DNA of 64,000 nt from Streptomyces thermodiastaticus (GTDB taxonomy: Bacteria > Actinomycetota > Actinomycetes > Streptomycetales > Streptomycetaceae). The notes below the pieces were generated by a model that was given only the letters and a program-made list of their open reading frames with translations, made no database searches and was not told the origin of the DNA. Position numbers and translations under genes: made by a program. The DNA is taken from assembly GCF_014656135.1 (NCBI RefSeq), contig NZ_BNBV01000027.1, forward strand, positions 18,278-82,277. Direction: 5' to 3'. The number at the start of each line of letters is the position of its first letter. Position 1 is the first letter of the stretch. Shown here piece by piece: positions 1 to 8,465 of the stretch.

Positions 1-1496
1 ACATCCTCAGCGAGCAGGAGCTGGCCACCGGCGGCTACCGCATCACCACCACCCTGCAGAAGAACAAGCAGGACGCCTTCGTCAAAGCGGTCGACGACCA
101 GCTGATGAACAAGCTGGACAAGGAGAACAACAAGGTCGACCGCTATGTGCGGGCCGGCGGTGCCGCCATCGACCCGAAGACGGGCGAGGTGGTGGCCATG
201 TACGGCGGCATCGACTACGTCCAGCAGTACACGAACAACGCCACCCGCCGGGACTTCCAGGTCGGCTCCACCTTCAAGCCGTTCGTCCTGGCCTCGGCCG
301 TCGAGAACGGCTCCCGGACCCAGGACGGCCGCCCGATCACGCCGAACACCGCCTACGACGGCACCAACAAGCGCCCGGTGCGCGGCTGGACCGGCTACTA
401 CGCCCCGGAGAACGAGGACCAGCACTCCTACGGCAACATCACCGTCCGCGAGGCCACCGACAAGTCCGTCAACGCGGTGTACGCGCAGATGGCCGTCGAC
501 GTGGGCTCGTCCAAGGTGAAGGACACCGCGATCGCGCTGGGCCTGCCGAAGGACACCCCGGAGCTGAGCGCCTACCCGTCCATCGCGCTCGGTGTGGCCC
601 GGGCCAGTGTTCTGGACATGGCGCAGGCCTACGCCACGCTCGCCAACCACGGCCGGCACGGCACCTACACCATCGTCAAGAAGATCACCAAGGGCGGCGA
701 GGCGGTGAACCTGCCGAAGCAGGCCACCACCCAGGCCATCAGCCGTGAGGCCGCCGACACCACCACCGCCGTGCTGCAGTCCGTGGTGCAGAACGGCACC
801 GCGACCGCGGCCAAGGCGGCCGGCCGGCCCGCCGCCGGCAAGACCGGTACCGCCGAGGAGGACACGGCGGCCTGGTTCGCCGGGTACACCCCCGACCTGG
901 CCACCGTGGTGTCGGTGATGGGCCAGGACCCGGACACCGCCGCCCACAAGTCGCTGTACGGCGCGATGGGCCTGCCCCGCATCAACGGCGGCGGCGCGCC
1001 GGCGGAGATCTGGGCGCAGTTCACCCGGGACGCGCTGAAGGGCACCCCGGCGCACGACTTCGATCTGCGGATGCAGGCGGGCGCCGACCGGATGCAGCCG
1101 GTTCCCGGCGACAGCTCCGCGCAGACCCCGGGCGGCGACGAGCCGGGCACCGGCACGCCCGGCGGGGACACCCCCGGCGGTTCCACCACCCCGGGCCAGG
1201 AGGGCCAGGTCCAGGGGCAGGGCCAGGGCGACGCGGGCCAGACCGGCGGCACCCCGGGCAGCGGCACGGCCGGGACCGCGGGTGACACCGCCGGCAGCGG
1301 CACGCCGCCCACCGGCGGCGCGGACACCGGCGGCGGTCCGGCCACCGGCGGCTCCACGTCGACCACCGGTGGCGCGGACACCGGCGGCGGTCCGGGCACG
1401 GGCGGCGGCATGCCGGCCACCGGCGGCACCGATGCCGGCGGTGCGGCGGGACCGGGCGGCCCGGGCGCGGGCCCCGGCCTCGTCGGCCAGCCGTAG
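1..1496 (+). CDS. Class A penicillin-binding protein, C-terminal part (5' end outside window)
   Basis: The reading frame is open from the first base, so this is the 3' part of a longer gene. About 498 codons are visible, starting inside the linker before the transpeptidase domain. Penicillin-binding motifs are present in order: STFK (active-site serine) at 267-278, SVN near 467-475 and KTG at about 838-846. A glycosyltransferase domain would lie upstream of the window, so bifunctionality is inferred from family layout. The last 120 or so residues are a Gly/Thr/Pro-rich repetitive tail built from TGGxxTGGG-like units, a common wall-facing extension in streptomycetes. The enzyme would cross-link peptidoglycan outside the membrane. 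It converges on the small exporter gene and shares its terminator. Confidence 0.93.
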   Translation, partial: ILSEQELATGGYRITTTLQKNKQDAFVKAVDDQLMNKLDKENNKVDRYVRAGGAAIDPKTGEVVAMYGGIDYVQQYTNNATRRDFQVGSTFKPFVLASAVENGSRTQDGRPITPNTAYDGTNKRPVRGWTGYYAPENEDQHSYGNITVREATDKSVNAVYAQMAVDVGSSKVKDTAIALGLPKDTPELSAYPSIALGVARASVLDMAQAYATLANHGRHGTYTIVKKITKGGEAVNLPKQATTQAISREAADTTTAVLQSVVQNGTATAAKAAGRPAAGKTGTAEEDTAAWFAGYTPDLATVVSVMGQDPDTAAHKSLYGAMGLPRINGGGAPAEIWAQFTRDALKGTPAHDFDLRMQAGADRMQPVPGDSSAQTPGGDEPGTGTPGGDTPGGSTTPGQEGQVQGQGQGDAGQTGGTPGSGTAGTAGDTAGSGTPPTGGADTGGGPATGGSTSTTGGADTGGGPGTGGGMPATGGTDAGGAAGPGGPGAGPGLVGQP

Positions 1497-1531
1497 CAAG
1501 ACCGTCCCCGGGAACACCCGGGCACATGCCG

Positions 1532-1570
1532 GGTGGGGCTCAGTGACCGGAGGTCACCTTGAGCCCCACC
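1532..1570. terminator. Bidirectional hairpin between PBP and SMR exporter genes
   Basis: An 11-bp outer arm (1532-1542 with 1560-1570) and a 6-bp inner arm (1543-1548 with 1552-1557) form a long hairpin with a two-base bulge. It contains the stop codon of the minus-strand exporter gene and lies 36 bases after the PBP stop, so it can serve both convergent genes. There is no clear T tract. Confidence 0.6.
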
Positions 1571-1860
1571 ACCGCTGTCAGGAGCAGGCACACGAAGAAG
1601 ATCCGGGCGGCGGTCGCCGGTTCGCCGAAGACCAGCATGCCGAGCACCGCCGCACCGGCCGCGCCGATCCCCACCCACACGCCATAGGCGGTGCCGATCG
1701 GCAGGGAGCGGGTGGCCCGGGACAGCAGCAGCATGCTCGCGACGATCCCGGCGACGGTGAGCACGCTCGGGACGGGCCGGGTGAAGCCCTCGCTGTACTT
1801 CATCCCGATCGACCAGGCCACTTCCAGCAGGCCGGCGACGATCAGCAGAACCCAGGCCAC
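1540..1860 (-). CDS. sugE: SMR-family small exporter, probable guanidinium exporter (Gdx/SugE)
   Basis: A 106-residue integral membrane protein of the small multidrug resistance family with four hydrophobic segments. It starts at a GTG giving MAWVLLIVAG, the usual SugE/Gdx N-terminus, and carries the conserved GLLEVAWSIGMKYSEGF segment with the membrane-buried glutamate at about residue 13. Family length is 104-110 residues. SugE-type SMR proteins export guanidinium in exchange for protons. That role is supported here by a guanidine-III-like riboswitch about 75 bases upstream in the same transcript. The start is chosen because an upstream in-frame extension would run into the riboswitch leader and has no homologous character. 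Confidence 0.9.
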   Translation of the reverse strand: MAWVLLIVAGLLEVAWSIGMKYSEGFTRPVPSVLTVAGIVASMLLLSRATRSLPIGTAYGVWVGIGAAGAAVLGMLVFGEPATAARIFFVCLLLTAVVGLKVTSGH

Positions 1861-1884
1861 GACGGGCACCCCCGAAGGCGACGG

Positions 1885-1907
1885 GCGACGACGCCGGACG
1901 TCGTCGC
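1885..1907 (-). promoter_or_regulatory. Perfect hairpin in exporter leader, possible riboswitch expression platform
   Basis: A perfect 9-bp inverted repeat (1885-1893 with 1899-1907) around a 5-base loop lies between the riboswitch and the GTG start. It could be the regulated stem of the expression platform. No U tract follows, so control by termination or by occluding translation cannot be separated by eye. Confidence 0.4.
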
Positions 1908-1934
1908 GGATCCGGACGGATGGCACAGAGCAAT

Positions 1935-1977
1935 GCGTCGTCTTTGCCTTCGACCCGGTACGGCGCGTCTCGTCGGG
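1935..1977 (-). promoter_or_regulatory. Guanidine-III (ykkC-III) riboswitch
   Basis: On the minus strand the leader of the SMR exporter reads CCCGACGAG, then CGCGCCGTACCGGGTC, then a purine-rich stretch and AAAGACGACGC. This closely follows the actinobacterial guanidine-III aptamer as I remember it: a CCGGACGAG start, the GCGCCGUACCCGGUC block, then an A-rich segment ending ACGGCGC that forms the pseudoknot. The 5' CCCG pairs with CGGG, and GCG near the 5' end can pair with the final CGC. Aptamers of this class bind guanidinium and switch on SMR exporter genes. Confidence 0.78.
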
Positions 1978-2002
1978 TTCGCTTGCGAGGGTAACAACAC
2001 GG

Positions 2003-2042
2003 CGAAGGGGCCGGTGACCGCGGACGGTCACCGGCCCCTTCG
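2003..2042 (-). terminator. Terminator of the GroES-like gene
   Basis: A perfect 17-bp inverted repeat (2003-2019 with 2026-2042) around a 6-base loop lies 21 bases beyond the GroES-like stop codon. It sits upstream of the guanidine riboswitch, so it insulates the exporter transcript from its neighbour. The ends are A/T-containing on both strands, so it may work in both directions. Confidence 0.75.
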
Positions 2043-2062
2043 GCGTGCGCTGGGGTGACAGG

Positions 2063-2419
2063 TCACAGATACAGGCCGGTGGAGTCCTCCGACCCCTCGA
2101 ACCGGTCCGCGGCCACGGCGTGCAGGTCACGCTCGCGCATGAGCACGTACGCGGTGCCGCGCACCTCGACCTGGGCCCGGTCCTCCGGGTCGAACAGCAC
2201 CCGGTCGCCGGGCTCGACGGTCCGCACGTTCTGCCCGACGGCGACGACCTCGGCCCAGGCCAGGCGGCGTCCCACGGCGGCCGTGGCGGGGATGAGGATG
2301 CCGCCGCCCGTACGCCGCTCGCCCTCGGTCGTCTCCTGCCGGACGAGCACCCGGTCGTGCAGCATGCGAATGGGCAGCTTGTCGTGGTGGGTGCTCTGCT
2401 CGTTTCTGTTGGCGCTCAC
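2063..2419 (-). CDS. GroES-like co-chaperonin family protein
   Basis: A 118-residue protein with the GroES beta-barrel pattern: LPIRMLHDRVLVR near the start, GGILIPATA in the mobile-loop region, then GQNVRTVEPGDRVLFDPED and a C-terminal YVLMRERDLHAV strand. GroES proteins cap GroEL chaperonin rings in the cytoplasm. This copy is longer than canonical GroES (about 97-102 residues), with an N-terminal Asn/His-rich extension and a C-terminal tail, and no groEL is adjacent, so it is probably a paralogue of uncertain partner. Calls of co-chaperone function rest on family resemblance only. Confidence 0.82.
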   Translation of the reverse strand: MSANRNEQSTHHDKLPIRMLHDRVLVRQETTEGERRTGGGILIPATAAVGRRLAWAEVVAVGQNVRTVEPGDRVLFDPEDRAQVEVRGTAYVLMRERDLHAVAADRFEGSEDSTGLYL

Positions 2420-2495
2420 GCCTCGAACCTACCTGCCTTCACCGTGTCCTGACGCGGCTGGGTGGCGGCCGCGGGAGCCTGCCGGCGGACCATGG

Positions 2496-2825
2496 CTAGT
2501 CCCGGCGCCGACGGGCGCCCAGGGTGAGCAGCCCGACCACTCCGACGGCGAGCAGCGCGACGGGCACGATCCGCTCGACGCGCAGCGCTCCGTCCGCGTC
2601 CACGAACTGCGACCGCACCTCGCTCACCACCCGGTTGACCTGGACGTAGGCCCGGCCCAAGGTGTGATCGACGTGGGAGACGACCTTGGCTTTCGCGTCC
2701 CCGACGATCGTCTTGGGGTGCACCCGCATCCCGATCTCGTCGAGCGTCTCGGCCAGTACCTCGCGGCGGCGCCTGATGTCCGCCTCGATCTCAGCCGGTG
2801 TTCTGGTGTCCGCCGTGTCCGCCAC
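2496..2825 (-). CDS. DUF3618 domain protein, small membrane-anchored
   Basis: A 109-residue protein with the DUF3618 pattern. The N-terminal part has TPAEIEADIRRRREVLAETLDEI, an amphipathic helix with the family's IxxxRxxLxxTLDEI spacing. A single transmembrane segment near the C-terminus (VPVALLAVGVVGLLTLG) is followed by a basic RRRRD tail. The GTG at 2825 is preferred because GGAGG lies about 8 bases upstream; a longer frame reaching 2900 adds a segment with no family character. DUF3618 proteins are common in actinobacteria and often lie with other membrane-associated stress proteins. The molecular function is unknown. Confidence 0.85.
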   Translation of the reverse strand: MADTADTRTPAEIEADIRRRREVLAETLDEIGMRVHPKTIVGDAKAKVVSHVDHTLGRAYVQVNRVVSEVRSQFVDADGALRVERIVPVALLAVGVVGLLTLGARRRRD

Positions 2826-2954
2826 CGTACCGCCTCCGAAGTCCACTGATGCCTGTCGAGCACAGTCTGTCAGTTCGCGCCGCGACCGCACGGTCGGCAC
2901 CCCCGGTTACCCTCGACAGCGACGGTACAGGCATGCGCGAGGAGAAGACCTTCG

Positions 2955-3422
2955 ATGACCGAGCGACTCCAGGCAGGGGACGTGGCCCCCGCCTTCACCC
3001 TCCCCGACGCCGACGGCACCGAGGTGTCGCTGGCCGACTACCAGGGCCGCAAGGTCATCGTCTACTTCTATCCTGCGGCCCTCACCCCCGGCTGCACCAA
3101 GCAGGCCTGCGATTTCACCGACAATCTCGACCTGCTGGCCGGTGCCGGGTACGACGTGATCGGCATCTCCCCCGACAAGCTGGAGAAGCTGGCGAGGTTC
3201 CGGGAGAAGGAGTCGCTGAAGGTCACCCTGCTGTCCGACCCGGACAAGAAGGTTCTGGAGGCCTACGGCGCCTTCGGGGAGAAGAAGCTGTACGGCAAGA
3301 CCGTCACGGGTGTGATCCGCTCCACGGTGATCGTGGACGAGAACGGCACGGTCGAGCGCGCCCTGTACAACGTCAAGGCCACCGGGCATGTGGCCAAGAT
3401 CATCAAGGATCTGGGGATCTGA
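2955..3422 (+). CDS. bcp: Thioredoxin-dependent peroxiredoxin (Bcp/PrxQ)
   Basis: A 155-residue peroxiredoxin of the Bcp/PrxQ group that reduces hydrogen peroxide and organic hydroperoxides with electrons from thioredoxin. The active-site segment YFYPAALTPGCTKQACDF contains the peroxidatic Cys47 and, five residues later, the candidate resolving Cys52, the spacing seen in atypical two-Cys PrxQ enzymes. Thr44 and Pro40 of the PxxxTxxC motif are present. Family length is 150-160 residues. The gene is read away from the DUF3618 gene and followed by tRNA-Leu on the same strand. Confidence 0.95.
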   Translation: MTERLQAGDVAPAFTLPDADGTEVSLADYQGRKVIVYFYPAALTPGCTKQACDFTDNLDLLAGAGYDVIGISPDKLEKLARFREKESLKVTLLSDPDKKVLEAYGAFGEKKLYGKTVTGVIRSTVIVDENGTVERALYNVKATGHVAKIIKDLGI

Positions 3423-3522
3423 CGCGGGCCGGACGGCCGCCGCGTGCCCGGGAGTCGACGGGGGGCGAGCCGCGGCATCGGGCGTGGACCGCGGCGGCGC
3501 CCCCGGTAGCATGGGCACGCAC

Positions 3523-3605
3523 GCGGCCGTTGCTGAACGGTATAAGCAGAGGTTTTAGGTGCCTCGGGGCGTTTGCCCATGTGGGTTCGACTCCCACCGG
3601 CCGCA
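3523..3605 (+). tRNA. tRNA-Leu (anticodon UAG)
   Basis: A complete class II tRNA of 83 bases. The acceptor stem GCGGCCG (3523-3529) pairs with CGGCCGC (3598-3604), followed by discriminator A. The anticodon stem is GAGGT/GCCTC around loop TTTAGGT, giving anticodon TAG, which reads CUA. A long variable arm GGGC-GTTT-GCCC and a T arm GTGGG-TTCGACT-CCCAC confirm the class. The 3' CCA is not encoded. It is not bldA, whose anticodon is UAA. Confidence 0.95.
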
Positions 3606-3611
3606 CCCCCG

Positions 3612-3648
3612 CAGGGGCCGCCCTTTGGACGGCCCCTGTCTCTTCTTC
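3612..3648 (+). terminator. Terminator after tRNA-Leu
   Basis: A 9-bp perfect stem (3612-3620 with 3630-3638) around a 9-base loop is followed by a T-rich run (tctcttcttcc). It lies seven bases beyond the tRNA and also faces the end of the minus-strand rdgB gene at 3690. Confidence 0.8.
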
Positions 3649-3689
3649 CGGTTCTTCCGGCATCTCCCCCGACTTGTACGCGGGCCGTG

Positions 3690-4292
3690 TCAGCCCAGCA
3701 GCTCCCGTATCACCGGCACCAGGGCCCGGAACGCCTTTCCGCGGTGGCTGATCGCGTTCTTCTCCTCGGGCGTCAGCTCGGCGCAGGTGCGGCTCTCGCC
3801 CTCCGGCTGGAGGATCGGGTCGTAGCCGAAGCCGCCTGTGCCGGCGGGTTCGCGGCGCAGCACTCCGGGCAGCCGACCTTCCACGACCCGCTCGGTGCCG
3901 TCGGGCAGGGCGAGGGCCGCCGCGCAGGCGAAGTGGGCGGCGCGGTGCTCGTCGGCGATGTCGGCGAGCTGGGCGAGCAGCAGGCGCAGGTTGGCCTCGT
4001 CGTCGCCGTGGCGGCCGGCCCAGCGGGCGGAGAAGATGCCGGGGGCACCGCCGAGGACGTCGACGCAGAGCCCGGAGTCGTCGGCGACGGCGGGCAGGCC
4101 GGTGGCCCGGGCGAGGGAGTGCGCCTTGAGCAGCGCGTTCTCGGCGAAGGTGACGCCGGTCTCCTTCACGTCGGCGACGTCCGGGTAGGCGTCGGTGCCG
4201 ACGAGTTCGTGGGGCAGCCCGGCCTCGGCGAGGATCGCCCTGAGTTCGGTGATCTTCCCGGGGTTGCGGGTGGCGAGGATCAAGCGGGTCAT
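3690..4292 (-). CDS. rdgB: RdgB/HAM1 non-canonical purine NTP pyrophosphatase
   Basis: A 200-residue enzyme that hydrolyses dITP, ITP and XTP to monophosphates, keeping deaminated purines out of DNA and RNA. The N-terminal MTRLILATRNPGK signature is the nucleotide-binding start of the family. DDSGLCVDVLGGAPGIFSARWAG in the middle carries the catalytic acidic pair, and GGFGYDPIL and SHRGKAF complete the set. The ATG at 4292 is used because the family signature begins there. It follows rph (145-base gap) in the same direction, an arrangement widely conserved in actinobacteria. Confidence 0.95.
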   Translation of the reverse strand: MTRLILATRNPGKITELRAILAEAGLPHELVGTDAYPDVADVKETGVTFAENALLKAHSLARATGLPAVADDSGLCVDVLGGAPGIFSARWAGRHGDDEANLRLLLAQLADIADEHRAAHFACAAALALPDGTERVVEGRLPGVLRREPAGTGGFGYDPILQPEGESRTCAELTPEEKNAISHRGKAFRALVPVIRELLG

Positions 4293-4436
4293 GCCCACCA
4301 GTATCCGGGGGCGGGCGGAGGGGTGCGGTCCGCGACCGTGCCGGTCCCCCGGTCCGGGGGCCGGGCGCACGGCGGGGGTGCCGTACGCCCGGGACCGGCG
4401 CGTCGCCGTGACCGCCGCTGCGGCGGCCGGTGCCGG

Positions 4437-5162
<726 letters not shown>

Positions 5163-5190
5163 GGCGCCGAGCCTAGTCCCCCGAGCCAAA

Positions 5191-5219
5191 GGGGCTCCCT
5201 CCGCACCGGAAGGAGCCCC
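5191..5219 (-). terminator. Terminator of the EIIB gene
   Basis: An 8-bp GC stem (5191-5198 with 5212-5219) lies 22 bases past the stop of the minus-strand EIIB gene and before rph. A second short inverted repeat (5227-5234 with 5238-5245) overlaps the EIIB stop codon. Neither has a strong U tract. Confidence 0.5.
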
Positions 5220-5241
5220 CTGGACGGTGAACCGTGCCGGT

Positions 5242-5475
5242 TCACATCATGTCTTCGATCTCCGCGGCGATGGGGTCGGCGTCGGTGCCGATGACGACCT
5301 GGATGGCGGTGCCTATCTTCACCACGCCGTGGGCGCCGGCGGCCTTGAGCGCGGCCTCGTCGACCAGCGAGGGGTCGTTGACCTCGGTGCGGAGCCGGGT
5401 GATGCAGCCCTCGACCTCTTCGATGTTGTCGATGCCGCCGAGCCCGGCAACGATCTTCTCAGCCTTGCTGGCCAT
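5242..5475 (-). CDS. nagF: PTS EIIB component, glucose/GlcNAc family
   Basis: A 77-residue stand-alone EIIB domain that passes phosphate from EIIA to the sugar bound in an EIIC permease. The phosphorylated cysteine is Cys24 in EVEGCITRLR, the family signature, and the GVVKIGTAIQVVIG strand is typical. It is divergent from nagE1 across a 165-bp gap with a DasR-like site. In S. coelicolor the corresponding genes, as I recall, are nagF, nagE1 and nagE2 for GlcNAc uptake; the symbol is transferred on position and family. This single EIIB would have to serve both EIIC proteins. Confidence 0.88.
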   Translation of the reverse strand: MASKAEKIVAGLGGIDNIEEVEGCITRLRTEVNDPSLVDEAALKAAGAHGVVKIGTAIQVVIGTDADPIAAEIEDMM

Positions 5476-5592
5476 GTCTCTTCTCCTAGATCCGAACCGC
5501 TATGTCGCAGTAACCCACAGGTGGCCCATCTTCGCGAGCGGTCGTGCCGTGGGTGCCCCATGCTGGCCATCACGACGCGGAACCGTCCGTCA

Positions 5593-5608
5593 ACTGGTCT
5601 ACACCACG
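5593..5608. promoter_or_regulatory. DasR-responsive element (dre) between nagF and nagE1
   Basis: ACTGGTCTACACCACG matches the 16-bp dre consensus ACTGGTCTAGACCACT at 14 positions by eye. It lies between the divergent EIIB and EIIC genes, where DasR, the GntR-family repressor released by GlcN-6-phosphate, is known to act in streptomycetes. Confidence 0.8.
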
Positions 5609-5640
5609 GCCCGCGCCCCGGCCAAACGCGGAGGACGCCG

Positions 5641-6936
5641 ATGACCGCCGACAGCGCCGATGCCAGAGTCTCCCCCGTCCGCGAGCGATGGAACAGGGCT
5701 TTCCAGGGACTGCAGAAGATGGGCCGGAGCCTGCAGCTGCCGATCGCGGTGCTGCCGGCCGCGGGCATCCTCAACCGTCTCGGCCAGCCGGACGTGTTCG
5801 GCGCGGACGGGCTCGGCTGGGGCGCCGTGTCGAAGGTGATGGCGGGCGCAGGCGGGGCGCTGCTGGACGGTCAGCTGGGTCTGCCGCTGCTGTTCTGCGT
5901 CGGTGTGGCGATCGGCATGGCGAAGAAGACGGACGGCTCGACGGCGCTGGCGGCGGTGGTGGGGTTCCTCGTCTACTACAACGTGCTGCACCAGTTCCCC
6001 CTCGCCTGCCCGGCTGGAGCGAGGACGATGGCCACAGGGTGCCAGGGGGCGGACGGGACGGTGACGGCGTTCACCTACCAGAATCCGGGGATCTTCGGCG
6101 GCATCGTGATGGGGCTGCTGTCCGCTCTCTTCTGGCAGCGTCTGCACCGCACGCGGCTGGTGGACTGGCTGGGCTTCTTCAACGGCCGGCGCCTGGTGCC
6201 GATCGTCATGGCCTTCGTGGCGATCCTGTTCGCGGCGCTGTGCCTGTGGGTGTGGCCGCCGGTCGGCCGGGCGCTGGAGTCGTTCAGTGCGTGGCTGAAC
6301 GCGGCCGGGGCGTGGGGCGCCGGTGTCTTCGGGCTGGCCAACCGGGCGTTGCTGGTGATCGGCCTGCACCAGTTCCTCAACGTGCCGATCTGGTTCCAGT
6401 TCGGAAGCTGGACCAAGCCGGACGGCACGGTGGTGCACGGGGACATCAACATGTTCCTGGCCGGGGATCCGCAGGCGGGGCAGTTCACCTCGGGGTTCTT
6501 CCCGATCATGATGTTCGCGCTGCCGGCGGCGGCCCTGGCGATCACGCACAGCGCCCGGCCCGCGCGCCGCAAGGAGGTCGGCGGGCTGATGCTGTCGGTG
6601 GCGCTGACCTCGTTCGTCACCGGGATCACCGAGCCGCTGGAGTACTCGTTCCTTTTCGTCGCCCCGGTGCTGTACGCGGTGCACGCGGTGCTCACCGGGG
6701 TGTCGATGGCGGTGACGTGGGCGCTGGGGGTGCGCGACGGGTTCAGCTTCTCCGCGGGCCTGATCGACTACGTCATCAACTGGCACCTGGCGACGCGGCC
6801 GTGGGCGATCGTGCCGATCGGGCTGTGCTTCGCCGTCGTCTATTACGCGGTGTTCCGCTTCGCGATCACGCGGTTCGGTCTGCGCACGCCGGGGCGGGAG
6901 CCCGAGGGCGAGACGGAGGACGTCACCAAGGCCTGA
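5641..6936 (+). CDS. nagE1: PTS EIIC permease, GlcNAc family (NagE1-like)
   Basis: A 431-residue EIIC domain with about ten membrane segments that binds and moves the sugar while EIIB phosphorylates it. Recognisable EIIC features include the N-terminal LQKMGRSLQLPIAVLPAAGIL helix, the GLHQFLNVPIW segment and the sugar-site motif FVTGITEPLEYSF, whose glutamate binds the sugar hydroxyl. No EIIA or EIIB domain is fused. The ATG at 5641 follows GGAGG by about ten bases. Codon use is typical of the chromosome: two 20-codon stretches I counted (6361-6420 and 6601-6660) each have 19 of 20 G or C in the third position, unlike the adjacent second permease. Confidence 0.93.
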   Translation: MTADSADARVSPVRERWNRAFQGLQKMGRSLQLPIAVLPAAGILNRLGQPDVFGADGLGWGAVSKVMAGAGGALLDGQLGLPLLFCVGVAIGMAKKTDGSTALAAVVGFLVYYNVLHQFPLACPAGARTMATGCQGADGTVTAFTYQNPGIFGGIVMGLLSALFWQRLHRTRLVDWLGFFNGRRLVPIVMAFVAILFAALCLWVWPPVGRALESFSAWLNAAGAWGAGVFGLANRALLVIGLHQFLNVPIWFQFGSWTKPDGTVVHGDINMFLAGDPQAGQFTSGFFPIMMFALPAAALAITHSARPARRKEVGGLMLSVALTSFVTGITEPLEYSFLFVAPVLYAVHAVLTGVSMAVTWALGVRDGFSFSAGLIDYVINWHLATRPWAIVPIGLCFAVVYYAVFRFAITRFGLRTPGREPEGETEDVTKA

Positions 6937-7028
6937 GAGGTCGCGGTGCACCGGGCCCGCTGGGCGCACGCACGGTAGCTGATCCGTCGCTGAATCGCGG
7001 GTTCCTTCCCCGTCCCTGTCGTGCTACA

Positions 7029-7063
7029 ACAGGTCTACACCACTGGGAGTGGTGTAGACCACA
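7029..7063. promoter_or_regulatory. Two DasR-like sites in mirror arrangement upstream of nagE2
   Basis: ACAGGTCTACACCACT (7029-7044) and AGTGGTGTAGACCACA (7048-7063) each match the dre consensus closely. They are inverted relative to one another and separated by GGG, so bases 7032-7044 and 7048-7060 form a perfect 13-bp inverted repeat. The pair ends 23 bases before the GTG start, where bound DasR would block transcription. A hairpin in the mRNA is also possible. Confidence 0.8.
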
Positions 7064-7086
7064 GCCATGCCCGACTGGAGGATCTA

Positions 7087-8331
7087 GTGACCACGGCCAG
7101 CACCGCTCCTGCGGCCAAGAAAAAAGGGAACCGCGCCAGTTCGATGGCCGTGCTTCAGCGGATCGGTCGCAGTCTGATGCTGCCGGTCGCGGTCCTGCCC
7201 GCCGCCGCCCTTCTGGTTCGCATCGGCAACACAGACATGCTGGGCCGCCCGTCCTTCCCGGACTTCCTCACGAGGATCGCGTCCTTCATGACGGCCGGTG
7301 GCAACGCCATTCTCGATAACATGGCGCTGCTTTTCGCCGTGGGCATCGCTATCGGCTTCGCCAAGAAGTCCGATGGATCTACAGCGCTCGCGGCAGTCGT
7401 CGGTTACCTGGTATTCAAGAGCGTGCTCGGCACTTTCACGGACGACAATCTGCCGAAAGTGGCGACAGCCATCGACGGCAAGATCGTCTACCAGGCCGCC
7501 CCTGCGGATGCCAAGGTCCTCGGCGGCGTCGTGATGGGAATCGCCGTCGCACTGCTCTACCAGCGCTTCCATCGCACAAAACTGCCGGATTGGGCGGGAT
7601 TCTTCGGCGGCCGCCGCCTTGTACCCATCTTGTCGGCCCTAGCAGGCTTGATCATCGGCATCGTCTTCGGCTACATCTGGCCAGTACTCGGCACCGGTCT
7701 TCACAGATTCAGCGAGTGGCTGGTCGATTCTGGGGCCGTCGGGGCGGGAATCTTCGGAGTCGCCAACCGTGCATTGATTCCGATCGGCATGCATCACTTG
7801 CTAAACTCGTTCCCCTGGCTGCAGGCTGGCGACTACCATGGCAAGAGCGGCGACATCGCGCGCTTCCTGGCCGGGGACCCGAGCGCGGGCCAGTTCATGA
7901 CGGGATTCTTCCCCGTCATGATGTTCGGCCTGCCGGCCGCATGCCTTGCCATGGCACATTGTGCCCGCCCGGAACGACGCAAGGCCGTCAGCGGCATGAT
8001 GCTCTCTCTTGCGCTCACCAGCTTCGTCACCGGCGTGACCGAGCCCATCGAGTTCACGTTCATGTTCATCGCGCCCGTCCTCTACGGCATCCACGCAGTC
8101 CTGACCGGCGTTTCCATGGCGCTGACCTGGGCACTCGGAATGAAAGACGGATTCGGCTTCTCTGCCGGAGCGGTAGATTTCTTCCTGAATCTGGGCATCG
8201 CAACCAAACCATGGGGTCTGGCCCTAGTCGGACTGTGCTTCGCGGCAGTTTATTACACAGTCTTCCGTGTTGCCATCACGAAGTTCAATCTGCCAACTCC
8301 GGGCCGAGAGCCCGACGAGGAGCTGGAATAA
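7087..8331 (+). CDS. nagE2: PTS EIIC permease, GlcNAc family (NagE2 position, atypical codon use)
   Basis: A 414-residue EIIC permease, close in sequence to NagE1 through the middle and C-terminal parts (MFGLPAACLAMAHCARPERR; FVTGVTEPIEFTF with the sugar-binding glutamate; GMHHLLNSFPW). The GTG at 7087 follows a GGAGG by about five bases. It differs from nagE1 in base use: hand counts of third-position G/C give 15/20 (7381-7440), 14/20 (7741-7800) and 12/20 (8221-8280), and codons such as CTA, GTA, GGA and TAT appear that are scarce around it. The RiPP genes that follow share this character. It sits where streptomycetes carry nagE2, so a replaced allele is possible. It ends at a strong terminator and is not co-transcribed with the RiPP genes by default. 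Confidence 0.9.
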   Translation: MTTASTAPAAKKKGNRASSMAVLQRIGRSLMLPVAVLPAAALLVRIGNTDMLGRPSFPDFLTRIASFMTAGGNAILDNMALLFAVGIAIGFAKKSDGSTALAAVVGYLVFKSVLGTFTDDNLPKVATAIDGKIVYQAAPADAKVLGGVVMGIAVALLYQRFHRTKLPDWAGFFGGRRLVPILSALAGLIIGIVFGYIWPVLGTGLHRFSEWLVDSGAVGAGIFGVANRALIPIGMHHLLNSFPWLQAGDYHGKSGDIARFLAGDPSAGQFMTGFFPVMMFGLPAACLAMAHCARPERRKAVSGMMLSLALTSFVTGVTEPIEFTFMFIAPVLYGIHAVLTGVSMALTWALGMKDGFGFSAGAVDFFLNLGIATKPWGLALVGLCFAAVYYTVFRVAITKFNLPTPGREPDEELE

Positions 8332-8369
8332 GCCATCAAAGCCGACGCAATCTAGCCACGTGCCGCGCC

Positions 8370-8407
8370 CCGGACCTCTGACTACCCAGAGGTCCGGTCT
8401 TTATCAT
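8370..8407 (+). terminator. Terminator of nagE2
   Basis: A perfect 11-bp stem (8370-8380 with 8387-8397) around a 6-base loop is followed by TCTTTATCATT. It is among the most convincing intrinsic terminators in the window and isolates the permease from the RiPP genes. Confidence 0.85.
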
Positions 8408-8465
8408 TAGTACATAATTCAACTGAACCCCGCCGCACCATCCCTCTACAAGCCAAACGGTTGCA

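Noticed and set aside
3523..3605. tRNA-Leu as bldA
   Set aside because: The anticodon is UAG, reading CUA; bldA has UAA.
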